Numbered from the stretch's first letter, positions 1 through 9,337 are shown. The stretch: DNA of 64,000 nt from Fretibacter rubidus (GCF_041429785.1 NZ_CP163423.1:124001-188000); one strand, 5' to 3'. Numbers and translations: made by a program. Notes: generated by a model not told the origin, from the sequence alone.

Positions 1-19
1 GCGAGTTTATTATCTGACA

Positions 20-1021
20 TTACAGCTCCATAGACTGGATGGATTGGACCAGTGCCTTTTGGGCATCCGACACAACGTATCTGTCCCAAACGGGCTTCAT
101 TAAATCACTAAAGGCGGATTGGTCTTCGACCTCATTCACTTCGACCCCGGCCTCTGCGAGTTTTTCTTGCGCGTCAATTGTGCGGGCATCCCACATATCG
201 CGCATGACGGGTACCGAATCGCGGGCTGATTGTTTGACAATCTCGCGGTCGGCATTGGACAGTTTTTCCCAACGGCTTAGTGACATGACTAAAATCTCTG
301 GTGCCATGACGTGACGGGTGAGGCTGTAATACGGTGCGGCTTCGAAATGACGCGTGCTCTCATAGGACGGCCAATTGTTCTCCGCCCCGTCAATAACGCC
401 TTGCACTAGGGCTTGGTAAACTTCGCCAAACGCCATGGGCGTCGCATCCGCATCAAGGCCTTTGACCATAGAGACATAAAGATCAGAATTTTGTACCCGA
501 ATTTTCAGACCCTTTAAATCCTCTGGCGTGTAAATCGGGCGCTTTGTGTTGTAAAAACTTCGCTCGCCAGAATCGTAAAAACACAGCCCAACCAGACCGT
601 GGGGCTTTAACGCATTTAAAATAACGTCACCGGGTGCACCGTCCATTGCGCCGCGCATATGGGCAGTCGAGCGGAATAAAAACGGCAGGGCTGGAATAAT
701 CGTCAGCGGCTCAAAGGTATTAAGCGGCGCGATGGCGATGCGGTTAATATCCAGCCCGCCAAAAGACGTTATCTCTAGCGTGTCACGCTCTGATCCCAAT
801 TGCCCGCCAGAGAACATTTTCACGGACAGCCGCCCGTCTGTGCGCTCGGCCATCAACTTGCCCATATATTTCACGGCTTCAACAGTTGGGAAGCCGTCTG
901 GCAAGATATCAGCCGCCCATAAAGGCCTGTTTAATTCCGCAGACCCGCAGCCCGCCAAGACTGTCGCCGCCCCGGCGCCGAGCAGGACATTTCGGCGTGT
1001 GGTTGTTCCCCCGTCTGTCAT
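20..1021 (-). CDS. TRAP transporter solute-binding protein (DctP family)
   Basis: Periplasmic binding subunit of a tripartite ATP-independent transporter, capturing an organic acid (C4-dicarboxylate or sugar-acid class) for a DctQ/DctM membrane pair. The 333-residue product has a twin-arginine start (TTRRNVLLG), a hydrophobic stretch and a lipobox-like LAGC, so it may be Tat-exported and lipid-anchored. Family traits include FSGGQLGSERD, DLKGLKIRVQNSDLY and GVIDGAENNWPSYES, the last around the substrate-carboxylate region. I chose the ATG at 1021 because AGGGGA lies just upstream and it gives a short n-region; the ATG at 1060 is an alternative. It reads toward the left edge, where dctQM would be expected but cannot be seen. 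Substrate not assignable. Confidence 0.88.
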   Translation of the reverse strand: MTDGGTTTRRNVLLGAGAATVLAGCGSAELNRPLWAADILPDGFPTVEAVKYMGKLMAERTDGRLSVKMFSGGQLGSERDTLEITSFGGLDINRIAIAPLNTFEPLTIIPALPFLFRSTAHMRGAMDGAPGDVILNALKPHGLVGLCFYDSGERSFYNTKRPIYTPEDLKGLKIRVQNSDLYVSMVKGLDADATPMAFGEVYQALVQGVIDGAENNWPSYESTRHFEAAPYYSLTRHVMAPEILVMSLSRWEKLSNADREIVKQSARDSVPVMRDMWDARTIDAQEKLAEAGVEVNEVEDQSAFSDLMKPVWDRYVVSDAQKALVQSIQSMEL

Positions 1022-1331
1022 ATTTTCCCCTGACGTCAGATTTCGTCGTGTAGATTTCATAATAGAATCCAGTTTTTATATATTTGGGGGCAAAGCGGCG
1101 CTTAAAGCTAGTCTTTTTTGTAAAAATAAGGTGCGTAATAGTAAATCATTCCATGAACTGGGGGGGTAAACCACGTTATTTATCCTGTTTTTCTCTTTAC
1201 GGGCCGCGAAGTCGCACTTTTATGCTCATTTGCGAAAATAAACGCTGGCGGGCGAGCGGCCTTTTTTGGCGTACGTCTTCTACAGAGTTTCTGCTGTTGA
1301 GGTTACGGGCCGCCTCGCGTAAACCGCAATT
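1022..1331. other. Divergent intergenic region between the TRAP gene and crcB
   Basis: About 310 bases between divergent genes, so it must hold both promoters. I see an 11-bp direct repeat, TTACGGGCCGC, at 1197-1207 and 1303-1313. The second copy lies in a bulged hairpin (roughly 1301-1325) just upstream of the crcB start. I looked for a fluoride riboswitch and found no convincing core. No gene is evident here. Confidence 0.4.
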
Positions 1332-1727
1332 ATGAACGGATTTATTTATGTGGCAATGGGCGGCGCGATTGGGGCGTCATTACGTCACCTGCTGAGCGGG
1401 GCGATGATGCGCGCCTTTGGCCCAGATAAGCCGCTGGGATTTATGAGCGCCACATTTTGCGCCAATGTTTTGGGCGGGTTTTTGATGGGGGTTCTGGTCG
1501 GTTGGCTGGCGCTCCGTGTGTCTGGCGGAGAAGGCTTGCGGCTGTTCCTTGGTGTCGGGCTTCTTGGCGGTTTCACGACGTTTAGCGCCTTTTCTCTAGA
1601 GGCTGTGAATATGTTTGAACGGCGTGACTACGGCCCGCTTTTGGCCTATGTCAGCGGCTCAGTTTTATTATCATGTGCTGCGCTCCTTTTGGGGTTTATT
1701 GTGGCCCGGAAAGTCTTCTCCCTATGA
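1332..1727 (+). CDS. crcB: Fluoride ion channel CrcB/Fluc
   Basis: Small membrane protein of 131 residues, the usual size for the Fluc family, which dimerises to export fluoride from the cytoplasm. Four hydrophobic segments are visible. The family signature appears as GGAIGASLRH near the N-terminus and GLLGGFTTFSAFSLE around residues 75-90, including the Phe-rich pore motif. Its stop codon overlaps the start of the pseudouridine synthase gene in an ATGA arrangement, so the two are translationally coupled. No fluoride riboswitch was recognised upstream. Confidence 0.93.
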   Translation: MNGFIYVAMGGAIGASLRHLLSGAMMRAFGPDKPLGFMSATFCANVLGGFLMGVLVGWLALRVSGGEGLRLFLGVGLLGGFTTFSAFSLEAVNMFERRDYGPLLAYVSGSVLLSCAALLLGFIVARKVFSL

Positions 1728-2716
1728 GCGGTGTTCAGCAAATTGAAATCATTGAAACCGATGCAGGCTCGCGCCTTGACCGTTGGTTTAAACGCATCTT
1801 TCCGCATGTTGCCCATGGGCGCGTGGAAAAGCTACTGCGCACGGGCCAATTGCGCGTCGACGGCAAACGCGCCAAAGGTAATCACCGGCTAGAGGCAGGG
1901 CAGATTGTACGCGTGCCTCCGCTGCCTGACCCGACCACTGAAAAGAAAGAGGTTACCATCCACCCCGCAGATGTGCATTTTATGCGGAGCCTTGTGATTT
2001 ATGAAGACGAAGACCTGATTGCGCTGAATAAGCCCTCTGGCCTTGCGGTGCAGGGTGGGACGAAAACTTCGCGCCATATTGACGGCATGTTGCCTGCGCT
2101 GGGCGAGGGATGCCGCCTCATCCACCGACTTGACCGCGACACATCGGGTGTGTTGCTGATTGCGAAATCTGCACGTGCCGCCGCTTGGGCGGGCCGCGCC
2201 TTTCAAAGCCGTCGGGCAGAGAAGATCTATTGGGGCATTTCCAACGGCGTACCAAAACCAGGCACGGGCGAGATTAAAGGTTATATTGCTAAAGGTATAT
2301 CCGATGACGCCTTTGGGAAGGTCAATGAGGGCCGCGAAATTATGGTGGCTGTACGTCACGGCGCGCCAGGGGCCAAACACGCTCGCACATTATATCAAAC
2401 TGTGGCCCAAGCCGGACAAAAGGCGGGCTGGGTCGTCATGCAGCCGTTGACGGGACGGACCCATCAATTGCGCTTGCATATGCAGCTTTTAGGCGCGCCG
2501 CTGGTCGGGGATCCGAAATATCTCACAGACCGCCCGATGCCCGGTGGGCTAGAGCCAATGCTGCATTTGCACGCACGGTCTATTATGATGCCGCATCCCG
2601 ATGGTCACGAAATTAGTGTCACGGCACCACTGCCGGATCATATGAGCGATAGTTTTCAGACATTAGGATTTGACCGCGGCACCCATATTCCAGATTTCGA
2701 GGATCTGGATTTATGA
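1724..2716 (+). CDS. rluC: RluA-family 23S rRNA pseudouridine synthase (RluC-like)
   Basis: Isomerises specific uridines of 23S rRNA to pseudouridine. The 330-residue protein has an N-terminal S4 RNA-binding domain (RLDRWFKRIFPHVAHGRVEKL, about residues 12-32) and a catalytic domain with HRLDRDTSGVLLI near residue 134; the Asp after RL is the family nucleophile. The C-terminal part shows PLTGRTHQLRLHM. The start at 1724 is set by the ATGA overlap with crcB. Its own stop overlaps the next ATG at 2713. The RluC versus RluD assignment is by resemblance and gene order only. Confidence 0.9.
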   Translation: MSGVQQIEIIETDAGSRLDRWFKRIFPHVAHGRVEKLLRTGQLRVDGKRAKGNHRLEAGQIVRVPPLPDPTTEKKEVTIHPADVHFMRSLVIYEDEDLIALNKPSGLAVQGGTKTSRHIDGMLPALGEGCRLIHRLDRDTSGVLLIAKSARAAAWAGRAFQSRRAEKIYWGISNGVPKPGTGEIKGYIAKGISDDAFGKVNEGREIMVAVRHGAPGAKHARTLYQTVAQAGQKAGWVVMQPLTGRTHQLRLHMQLLGAPLVGDPKYLTDRPMPGGLEPMLHLHARSIMMPHPDGHEISVTAPLPDHMSDSFQTLGFDRGTHIPDFEDLDL

Positions 2717-4416
2717 GTATTCATCCCGACCTTCAAAAAGCCCATGCTGCGCTTAATGCGAAAGACTATACTACAGCCGACATTTTGGCCCGCGGTGTGC
2801 TGGAGACCAATCCTAAAGCGCATAAAGCCTACCAGATATTATCGGTTTCTGCCAAAGGGCAAAATAATTGGGCGGGCGCAGAAGAGGCAATCAAAGCCGC
2901 GCTAGATATAGAGCCTAATGATGCGGAATGCCTGAATAGTTACGGCAATATTCTGTATCAAACTGGGCGCGGGCTAGAGGCGCGGTCGGCGCTGGGCAAG
3001 GCGCTCGACATTGCACCAAATTATGTCGTGCCTGCTGTGACCTTGGGGCAATTACTTTTGCGCGAAAAAGATCCGATTGAGGCCGCCGAGCTGTTTCGTG
3101 CTGCCCTTGTCCATGCGCCGGGTCATCCCAGTCTGACGATGGGATTATTATTTGCGTTAAAAGACGCGCAACAGGTGGAGGCCGCAACGGCATTAATGTC
3201 GCAAATTCCGCCGTCACCTGAAACTGCGCTGGTGCGGGGGCAAATTGCGGCGATGAATAAACAAAAACCTGTCGCCGAAGCTAATTTTATCGCCGCTATT
3301 AATCATCCGCCAACATCGGATATGGGCTTTCGCAATTTGGTTCAGCTAGGCCTCATTAATCAAAACGCCGATGCGGCCGCCGCGCGGATTGCAGAGATTA
3401 TCAAATCCGCGCCAGATGTGGGTGGCTTCTATTTGTCTGGCGCTGATATGCTGTCAGATATGGGACGGCGAGATGAGGGCTTAGCCCTACTTGATCAATG
3501 CGTGGCCAAATTTGGTGTGCAGACAGAAATAACAACAATGCGTGCCAAGCTGTTGATTGAGGCGGGTGACGGCGCGTCAGCGTTCGAATTGGCGGAGGCA
3601 GCCCTTCGCGAACGTCCGGGTGACCTGACCATCATGGCGCATTTCACACGATCGGCCCTGATGACAGAGCGCTTTGATCTGGCGCTACAAGCAACTAAAG
3701 CGGCGCAGCAGAGGCAGCAAAATAACCAGTTTTGGACTGCAATTGAGGCCACAGCGCTACGCGGCCTTAAACAAGACGAGGCGTTTCGCCGTCTTTATAA
3801 TTATGATTTTGTTACGCCTTATGATTTGGAAACCCCGCCGGAATATACGACCCAATCAGAGTTTTTATCAAAGCTGACCGAAGAGCTAGCTGTTCGCCAA
3901 AGTGAAGGTGGGCACCCGCTGGGGCAATCCTTGCGCGGCGGCACACAGACCACACAAGACCTGCGTTTTGCCGACTCACGCGTTATCCAAGATTTTTTCC
4001 AAGCGTTATCCGCGCCGATTATGGATTATATCAACCGCATGCCAGAGGACGCAGAGCATCCATTATTTCGGCGCAAGACCAAAGGCTACCGCTTGACAGG
4101 CGCGTGGTCTGTGCGCTTGTCGGGCCAAGGTTTTCACGTCAATCACATCCATCCTGAAGGCTGGATCAGTTCGGCCTTTTATGTCCAAGTGCCCAAGGGT
4201 ACAGACACGCGCAAAGACAAAGCGGGTTGGATTAAATTTGGTGAACCGCCCTTCGCTGTGCCGGGTATGTCTTATGATCACGCAGTCGGGCCAAAGGCGG
4301 GGCAGCTCGTATTGTTTCCGTCTTATATGTGGCACGGAACGATCCCAATTACCGACGGTTCGACGCGTATCACGCTGCCCTTTGATGCCGTTCCTTCAGC
4401 AAAGACTGCGCGGTAA
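2713..4416 (+). CDS. TPR protein with C-terminal 2OG-Fe(II) oxygenase-like domain
   Basis: A 567-residue cytoplasmic protein. Residues 1 to about 370 are degenerate tetratricopeptide repeats (for example the stretch around NSYGNILYQTGRGLEARSAL). The C-terminal ~190 residues resemble the putative 2OG-Fe(II) oxygenase family 2OG-FeII_Oxy_5. HVNHIHPEGWISSAFYV supplies a His-rich metal site and YMWHGTIPI the distal His, followed by the Arg of TRITLPFD, which would bind the 2-oxoglutarate carboxylate. The substrate is unknown; the TPRs suggest a protein partner. It is coupled by overlaps to rluC and to the HAD gene, so it belongs to the crcB-to-ATP12 run. Confidence 0.82.
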   Translation: MSIHPDLQKAHAALNAKDYTTADILARGVLETNPKAHKAYQILSVSAKGQNNWAGAEEAIKAALDIEPNDAECLNSYGNILYQTGRGLEARSALGKALDIAPNYVVPAVTLGQLLLREKDPIEAAELFRAALVHAPGHPSLTMGLLFALKDAQQVEAATALMSQIPPSPETALVRGQIAAMNKQKPVAEANFIAAINHPPTSDMGFRNLVQLGLINQNADAAAARIAEIIKSAPDVGGFYLSGADMLSDMGRRDEGLALLDQCVAKFGVQTEITTMRAKLLIEAGDGASAFELAEAALRERPGDLTIMAHFTRSALMTERFDLALQATKAAQQRQQNNQFWTAIEATALRGLKQDEAFRRLYNYDFVTPYDLETPPEYTTQSEFLSKLTEELAVRQSEGGHPLGQSLRGGTQTTQDLRFADSRVIQDFFQALSAPIMDYINRMPEDAEHPLFRRKTKGYRLTGAWSVRLSGQGFHVNHIHPEGWISSAFYVQVPKGTDTRKDKAGWIKFGEPPFAVPGMSYDHAVGPKAGQLVLFPSYMWHGTIPITDGSTRITLPFDAVPSAKTAR

Positions 4417-5099
4417 TGCGACCGCTGGCTATTTTTGACATTGACGGCACATTGGTCGATAGCCGCGCGGTGATTAGCGGGGCAATGCGAGACGCTTTCC
4501 TTGCCCACGGCTTAACCCCGCCTGCCTATGAGCAGACGCGAAAAATTGTTGGACTGTCGCTGCTAGAAGCGGTCGATAAACTCGCCCCGCGCGACATGGA
4601 TCATGACGATTTATTGGTGCTGGTCGAGCGTTACAAAGATGCCTTTGTCAGCGCCCGCACATCGGGCAATGACTTTGAACCGCTTTATGCTGGGGCACTG
4701 GATGTCCTCACATCATTAAAAGATAAAGGCTGGAAAATTGGCGTGGCAACAGGGAAATCGCGTCGGGGGCTGGATGCGATTATTGACAAACATAGCTTTG
4801 AGCGTTTTTTTGACGCGCATTACTGTGCCGATGACGGCCCTGGAAAACCACATCCCTATATGGTGCAAGCCAATTTGGACGCCCTAGATTCGCGTGCAGA
4901 TCATGCGGTTATGATTGGTGATACGAGCTTTGATATGATTATGGCCAAGGCCGCGGGTGTCGCGACGATTGGCGTGGATTGGGGCTTTCATACGGCGCAA
5001 GAGGTGAAGGCGTCAGGCGCGGATTACCTTGTCTCTACGATGGACGCCTTGAACGAACGGCTTTTAAATTTTGCAAATAATATCAGTGTCAGCTCATGA
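4416..5099 (+). CDS. HAD-IA phosphatase (phosphoglycolate phosphatase-like)
   Basis: A 227-residue haloacid-dehalogenase hydrolase. Motif I is FDIDGTLVDS (residues 7-16; first Asp nucleophilic), motif II is the Thr of GVATGKS, motif III is the Lys in DDGPGKPHP, and motif IV is IGDTSFDMIMA. It has a helical cap after motif I. Such proteins dephosphorylate small phosphorylated metabolites; Gph-type phosphoglycolate phosphatase is the closest class, but substrate cannot be fixed from sequence. Its ATG shares a base with the previous stop, and its stop overlaps the ATP12 start (ATGA). Position next to rluC and ATP12 is common in alphaproteobacteria as I recall. Confidence 0.87.
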   Translation: MRPLAIFDIDGTLVDSRAVISGAMRDAFLAHGLTPPAYEQTRKIVGLSLLEAVDKLAPRDMDHDDLLVLVERYKDAFVSARTSGNDFEPLYAGALDVLTSLKDKGWKIGVATGKSRRGLDAIIDKHSFERFFDAHYCADDGPGKPHPYMVQANLDALDSRADHAVMIGDTSFDMIMAKAAGVATIGVDWGFHTAQEVKASGADYLVSTMDALNERLLNFANNISVSS

Positions 5100-5788
5100 G
5101 TAAGACCTTTCCGAAACGCTTTTATAAAGACGTTGCTGTAACCCAGATAACTGGTGGCTACACGGTCACTTTGGACGGCCGCACGCTTAAAACGCCGGGG
5201 AAAATCGCGTTGGTCATGGCTCGCAAAGACCATGCCGATCTCGTTGCAGCTGAATGGGACGCCGTCAGTGAGGTGATTAATCCGGCCCATATGCCTATCA
5301 CGCGGATGATGAATGTCGCTGTCGAGCGTACGCCCGAAAACCGTGCTGATTTAATTACGGAGGCCCGGCGTTACGGCGGCACAGATTTACTCTGCTACCG
5401 TGCGGATAATCCCAGCGGGCTTATCGACAAGCAAAACCAGCTGTGGTCCCCGTGGCTCGACTGGGCGGCCGCGCGCGGGATAGAGCTTAGGACAACAGAT
5501 AGCGTTATCGCGATTGACCAAGACAAAGCAGCATTAGACGCGATTGCCACTACGGCTGAGGGCTATGATGATGTGGCGCTTACGCTGCTCGTGCATTTGA
5601 CGGCGGTTTATGGGTCTGTCATTTTGGCGTTGGCGGTCATGGACGGCGCGCTGGCGGCGGGTGAGGGGTTTGATATCTCTCGGCTGGATCAAAGCTACCA
5701 GATAGAGCATTGGGGCGAGGACGAAGAAGCGGCCGAGATTACAGCGGCCACACGCGCAGAGACAGTCACACTGGCGCAATTAATTTAA
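5096..5788 (+). CDS. ATP12 family F1-ATPase assembly chaperone
   Basis: Homologue of mitochondrial Atp12, which binds the F1 alpha subunit and prevents its aggregation during ATP synthase assembly. The 230-residue length fits alphaproteobacterial members. Recognisable pieces are FYKDVAVTQ, GYTVTLDGRTLKTPGK, AAEWDAV, INPAHMPITRMMNVAVE, GGTDLLCYRA and the C-terminal HWGEDEEAAE. It is translationally coupled to the HAD gene by an ATGA overlap and ends the coupled run; OsmC follows after 12 bases with its own strong Shine-Dalgarno. Confidence 0.93.
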   Translation: MSKTFPKRFYKDVAVTQITGGYTVTLDGRTLKTPGKIALVMARKDHADLVAAEWDAVSEVINPAHMPITRMMNVAVERTPENRADLITEARRYGGTDLLCYRADNPSGLIDKQNQLWSPWLDWAAARGIELRTTDSVIAIDQDKAALDAIATTAEGYDDVALTLLVHLTAVYGSVILALAVMDGALAAGEGFDISRLDQSYQIEHWGEDEEAAEITAATRAETVTLAQLI

Positions 5789-5800
5789 AGGAGTTTTGAT

Positions 5801-6196
5801 ATGACAGAAATGGTCACAGTGAGCGAACGTGAAGGCGGCAAATATACCAATGATGTGCGCACATCGCGTCATCATCTTTATGCCGATGAACCTGTCCCGC
5901 TCGGTAGTTCCGATTTGGGGCCAACACCGTTTGAATATCTTGCGGCGGGGCTTGGGGCGTGTACCACCATTACTTTGCGCATGTATGCAGACCGTAAAAA
6001 ATGGCCGCTTGAGCATGTTTCTGTCGATGTCAGCCAGAGCAAAGATAGCGACGGCAAACATGTCTTTAAACGCGACATTACGGTCACAGGTGATTTGGAT
6101 GATACCCAACGCGCGCGCCTAAAAGAGATTGCCAATAAATGCCCAGTCCATAAAGTGTTGCATGCGGGCAGCGACGTTATCACAAACCTAACCTAA
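5801..6196 (+). CDS. OsmC family peroxiredoxin-like protein
   Basis: Small thiol-dependent hydroperoxide reductase of the OsmC/Ohr superfamily, 131 residues. The two conserved cysteines are visible: one in LGACTTITLRMYA at the start of the central helix (about residue 51) and one in NKCPVHKVLH near residue 111. The upstream AAAGGAG at seven-base spacing supports the start. It probably detoxifies organic peroxides or acts on thiols in the cytoplasm. The closest family split (OsmC versus YhfA-like) cannot be settled here. Confidence 0.88.
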   Translation: MTEMVTVSEREGGKYTNDVRTSRHHLYADEPVPLGSSDLGPTPFEYLAAGLGACTTITLRMYADRKKWPLEHVSVDVSQSKDSDGKHVFKRDITVTGDLDDTQRARLKEIANKCPVHKVLHAGSDVITNLT

Positions 6197-6223
6197 ACCC
6201 TTAGAACGCGAGAATAATTAATC

Positions 6224-8101
6224 ATGGACGGCTCTTTATTATTCTCTGTTTTTGTGTTTTTGGCAGCGGCGTGTTTGCTTGTGCCTTTGTGCAAATTATC
6301 AGGGCTAGGCTCTGTTATTGGCTATCTGATTGCGGGCGTCATCATCGGGCCCAGCGCACTTAAACTTATCTCTGACCCTGAAACCATTTTGCATTTTAGT
6401 GAATTTGGCGTGGTCATGATGCTGTTCCTCATTGGCCTTGAATTAAAACCCAAAAACCTATGGGATATGCGGGCAAAGCTACTGGGGCTCGGCGGGCTAC
6501 AGGTTTTGCTGACCACTGTTTTGGTCGCTTTGGCTGCCACTGCTTTTGGTCGACCGCCCTATGAAGCCATTGTCATTGGCATGGCCTTGGCGCTGTCATC
6601 CACGGCGGTCGCGCTGCAAGTTATGCAAGACAGAACCATTATGGGGACAGAGGTCGGGAAGTCTGGCTTTGCCGTATTGTTGTTCCAAGACGTGATTGTC
6701 ATCGCCATGATTGCGTCACTGCCGCTTATCGCCAGCTTTGCGCCAGAGAGTTTAGAGCCCGTTCAAAGCTATGCTGAGCATGGTGCAGATCATGGGTCAG
6801 ACCATGGGTCTGGTCATGCCCCTATGGCGAAGCCGACGGGTCTGTGGCTACCCGTGGCAATCATTGGTGTCTTTGCCTCGATGATTTTGGCAGGGCGATT
6901 CTTACTACGCCCGCTGTTTCGCCTCATCGCGCGTAGCCAAGTGCGCGAAACCTTCACCGCTATTGCGCTCTTGCTTGTTGTTGGGGCGGCGCTGTTGATG
7001 AATTGGCTTGGCTTATCGGCGGCGCTGGGGGCTTTCATCGCCGGTGTGGTTCTGGCCGATAGTGAATACCGGCATCAAATGGAACGCGATATTGAACCGT
7101 TCAAAGCTCTGCTTCTGGGCCTGTTTTTCATGTCGGTTGGCATGTCGCTTAACATTGGCATGATTGCAGCCTTCCCTCTGCAAATCATGGGTGCTGTTCT
7201 AGGGCTTATAATAGTTAAAGCGGCTGTGTTATTCTTTATCGGTTGGATATTTAAAATCGAGCTGGGCGGGCGGATTTTATTTGCAACCATTCTATGCCAA
7301 GCGGGCGAATTTGGTTTCGTGCTGTTTCAATTTGCGTTGGCTGAAGGCGTGATTGCGCAAGATGTTGTGTCGACAATTAATACGATCATTGCGCTTTCGA
7401 TGGCGATGACTCCTGTCTTGCTGATTGGGTATGACAGGCTGGTTGCTCCACGTTTTGTCAAAGCGAGTCGCGGCGGCGAAGCCCCTCATAATGAAGGCGC
7501 GTCCGTTCTGATTTTAGGGTTTGGCCGCGTTGGACAAATCGCAGCAAGGCTGCTCGCGACCCAAGATGTGTCAATTACCATCATTGATAATGACGGTGAT
7601 CATATTGAATTTGTCAAACAATTTGGCCACCGTGTCTTTTACGGCAATGGTACAGATGTTGACTTGTTGCGCATGGCAGGCGCAGATACTGCACAGGTTA
7701 TAGTGGTTGCGATTGATGACGTTGAGGAGTCGGTCGAGGCTGCGGAGGAAATAAAGCACCATTTCCCCAAAGCGCGTATTGTTGCCCGCGCACGCAACCG
7801 CACCCATATGTTTCGACTTCTGAATGCAAAAGTGGATTTTGCCGAGCGCGAAACGGTTCGCGGGGCGCTGGCTATGGGCCGTAAAACGCTAGAGCTTCTG
7901 GGTACGACAGAGGGCCGCGCGCAGCAACTATCAGATGAATTTCTGGCCCTTGATTTTGCCATGATCGAAGACAGCCTCGCCCATATGGATGATATGCCAA
8001 AACTGATTGAAAAGTCCAAAGCCGCGCGAGAGTTCATGCGCCGCACATTAGGCGGACAAGATATTGCGACGGACAAGCTGCCCAGTAACACATCTGATTA
8101 A
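6224..8101 (+). CDS. CPA2 family cation:proton antiporter (KefB/KefC type)
   Basis: Inner-membrane antiporter of 625 residues. The N-terminal ~400 residues hold about 12-13 membrane segments of the Na+/H+ exchanger fold (GSVIGYLIAGVIIGP; FGVVMMLFLIGLEL; ALSSTAVALQVM). A cytosolic RCK/TrkA-N domain begins near residue 427 with the nucleotide-binding motif LGFGRVGQIAARLL. Kef systems exchange K+ for H+ and are typically gated by nucleotides or glutathione adducts. An unusual His-rich loop (about residues 185-201, alternating HG and DHGS) interrupts the membrane domain. No separate KefF/KefG subunit gene is adjacent. Confidence 0.9.
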   Translation: MDGSLLFSVFVFLAAACLLVPLCKLSGLGSVIGYLIAGVIIGPSALKLISDPETILHFSEFGVVMMLFLIGLELKPKNLWDMRAKLLGLGGLQVLLTTVLVALAATAFGRPPYEAIVIGMALALSSTAVALQVMQDRTIMGTEVGKSGFAVLLFQDVIVIAMIASLPLIASFAPESLEPVQSYAEHGADHGSDHGSGHAPMAKPTGLWLPVAIIGVFASMILAGRFLLRPLFRLIARSQVRETFTAIALLLVVGAALLMNWLGLSAALGAFIAGVVLADSEYRHQMERDIEPFKALLLGLFFMSVGMSLNIGMIAAFPLQIMGAVLGLIIVKAAVLFFIGWIFKIELGGRILFATILCQAGEFGFVLFQFALAEGVIAQDVVSTINTIIALSMAMTPVLLIGYDRLVAPRFVKASRGGEAPHNEGASVLILGFGRVGQIAARLLATQDVSITIIDNDGDHIEFVKQFGHRVFYGNGTDVDLLRMAGADTAQVIVVAIDDVEESVEAAEEIKHHFPKARIVARARNRTHMFRLLNAKVDFAERETVRGALAMGRKTLELLGTTEGRAQQLSDEFLALDFAMIEDSLAHMDDMPKLIEKSKAAREFMRRTLGGQDIATDKLPSNTSD

Positions 8102-8155
8102 CCGCATAAGAGGGGCGGCATATCGCGCATAGACAATGCCCGCGCGGGTCGTTAC

Positions 8156-8680
8156 ATGACCCAAATGTCGAAAGCAAAAACCATATTTAATCTGTTTTTC
8201 AAAGCCACAGGTCATATTGACCAAAAGGCCTTTGTCATTGGCGTGGTGGGTTTATTTGTCTTTGTCGAAGTCATGAAATATGTGTTTCGAGTTATGCCCG
8301 TGAGCCTTTGGGAATTTTGGCTTGTCATCATTTATTTGCCCTTGGTGCTATATATGATTTGCTGTGTTTACGGGAAGCGACTTCATGATATTGGACGGTC
8401 GTGGTGGCCTTTGACAGGCGCGTTCACCCTAGAGTTTTTGGCGGCAATTGGCGTGATGATGGCATATGGCGGTGTCGAATATTTCGAAGCCTTTGCGCAA
8501 TATGACCGCAAAGCCGAGATAGACCCCGTATTACGCGACACGATAATTGCAGAGTATCAAGCGACCCAAGCGGCCAATATAGTGCCGATATCTATTATTT
8601 TGTTGATTGTTCCCATCGGCTTGACCCTGTGGCTCGCTATCACCAAACCTAAAATTGACGGCAATCCCTACCGTAAATAG
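8156..8680 (+). CDS. DUF805 family membrane protein
   Basis: A 174-residue membrane protein with three or four hydrophobic segments. The DUF805 signature is YGKRLHDIGRSWW, an Arg-Leu-His-Asp-x-Gly-Arg-Ser motif between the second and third segments. The loop before the last segment is charged. Function is unknown for the family. It lies 54 bases after the antiporter gene and just before a second DUF805 gene, but the two proteins are quite divergent. The start at 8156 lacks a clear Shine-Dalgarno; the ATG at 8165 is an alternative. Confidence 0.82.
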   Translation: MTQMSKAKTIFNLFFKATGHIDQKAFVIGVVGLFVFVEVMKYVFRVMPVSLWEFWLVIIYLPLVLYMICCVYGKRLHDIGRSWWPLTGAFTLEFLAAIGVMMAYGGVEYFEAFAQYDRKAEIDPVLRDTIIAEYQATQAANIVPISIILLIVPIGLTLWLAITKPKIDGNPYRK

Positions 8681-8779
8681 AGGTCATATATATTGCTTTT
8701 CGATAAAAATTAGTCGATTTCGCTTGAACATTTTCTAAATTGCGTCATTCTGTCTCTATAACCTCATAGGGAGAGAGAC

Positions 8780-9277
8780 ATGGGAAATTTACTATTTTCA
8801 CCAAAGGGTCGTATTGGGCCGGGACCATTTATGAATGGTATGGTCATTTTAGCCGTAATTGGCGCTGTTATTAGCTTAGCGCCACTGATCAGTGTGCAAC
8901 TATCCATGATTTTAGGCTTTGCAGGTATATTAATGCTTTATCCGTTATTTTGCTTGCTGATCAAACGATCCCATGATGCCGGCCGTTCTGGCTGGATGAG
9001 CTTGGCGTGGTTCGTGCTGCTTATCATTATTTCGGTCATCCTTAGTCAAATCGTCATGATGCTATTTGGCGGTGATGCGATGAAAGATATGGAAGCCGCT
9101 ATGGAAGAGGCCGTATCATCAGGCGCGGGCATGGGTGACATTATGGAAATGACTGGCGATATGGCAAAGAAAACGGCCATTCCTTCTGCGGTCGCTGGCT
9201 TTATTGCAACGGTTCTTGGCGCTTACGTCATTAACATGCTCAACAAAACTGACCCGGACGCTAATCAATATGATTAG
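8780..9277 (+). CDS. DUF805 family membrane protein (second copy)
   Basis: A 165-residue membrane protein with the DUF805 signature LIKRSHDAGRSGWMSL and N-terminal LLFSPKGRIGPGPFMNGM, which is the classical start of this family. A methionine- and acid-rich stretch (about residues 96-130) sits between the membrane segments. AGGGAGAGAGAC directly before the ATG is a good ribosome site. A strong terminator follows. Function unknown; it may be a diverged tandem duplicate of the preceding gene. Confidence 0.83.
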   Translation: MGNLLFSPKGRIGPGPFMNGMVILAVIGAVISLAPLISVQLSMILGFAGILMLYPLFCLLIKRSHDAGRSGWMSLAWFVLLIIISVILSQIVMMLFGGDAMKDMEAAMEEAVSSGAGMGDIMEMTGDMAKKTAIPSAVAGFIATVLGAYVINMLNKTDPDANQYD

Positions 9278-9300
9278 TCCTTTGGTGATTTAATGAATTA

Positions 9301-9327
9301 AAGCCCGCTTTTATGGCGGGTTTTTTT
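9301..9327 (+). terminator. Rho-independent terminator after DUF805 gene
   Basis: AAGCCCGC pairs with GCGGGTTT across a 7-base loop, giving an eight-pair stem with one G-T, followed by a run of T to 9327. It ends the plus-strand DUF805 unit and faces the convergent lipB gene. Confidence 0.85.
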
Positions 9328-9337
9328 ATGGATAGTT

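Noticed and set aside
1061-1331. Fluoride riboswitch before crcB
   Set aside because: Only a small bulged hairpin and a direct repeat are visible; the conserved riboswitch core is not.
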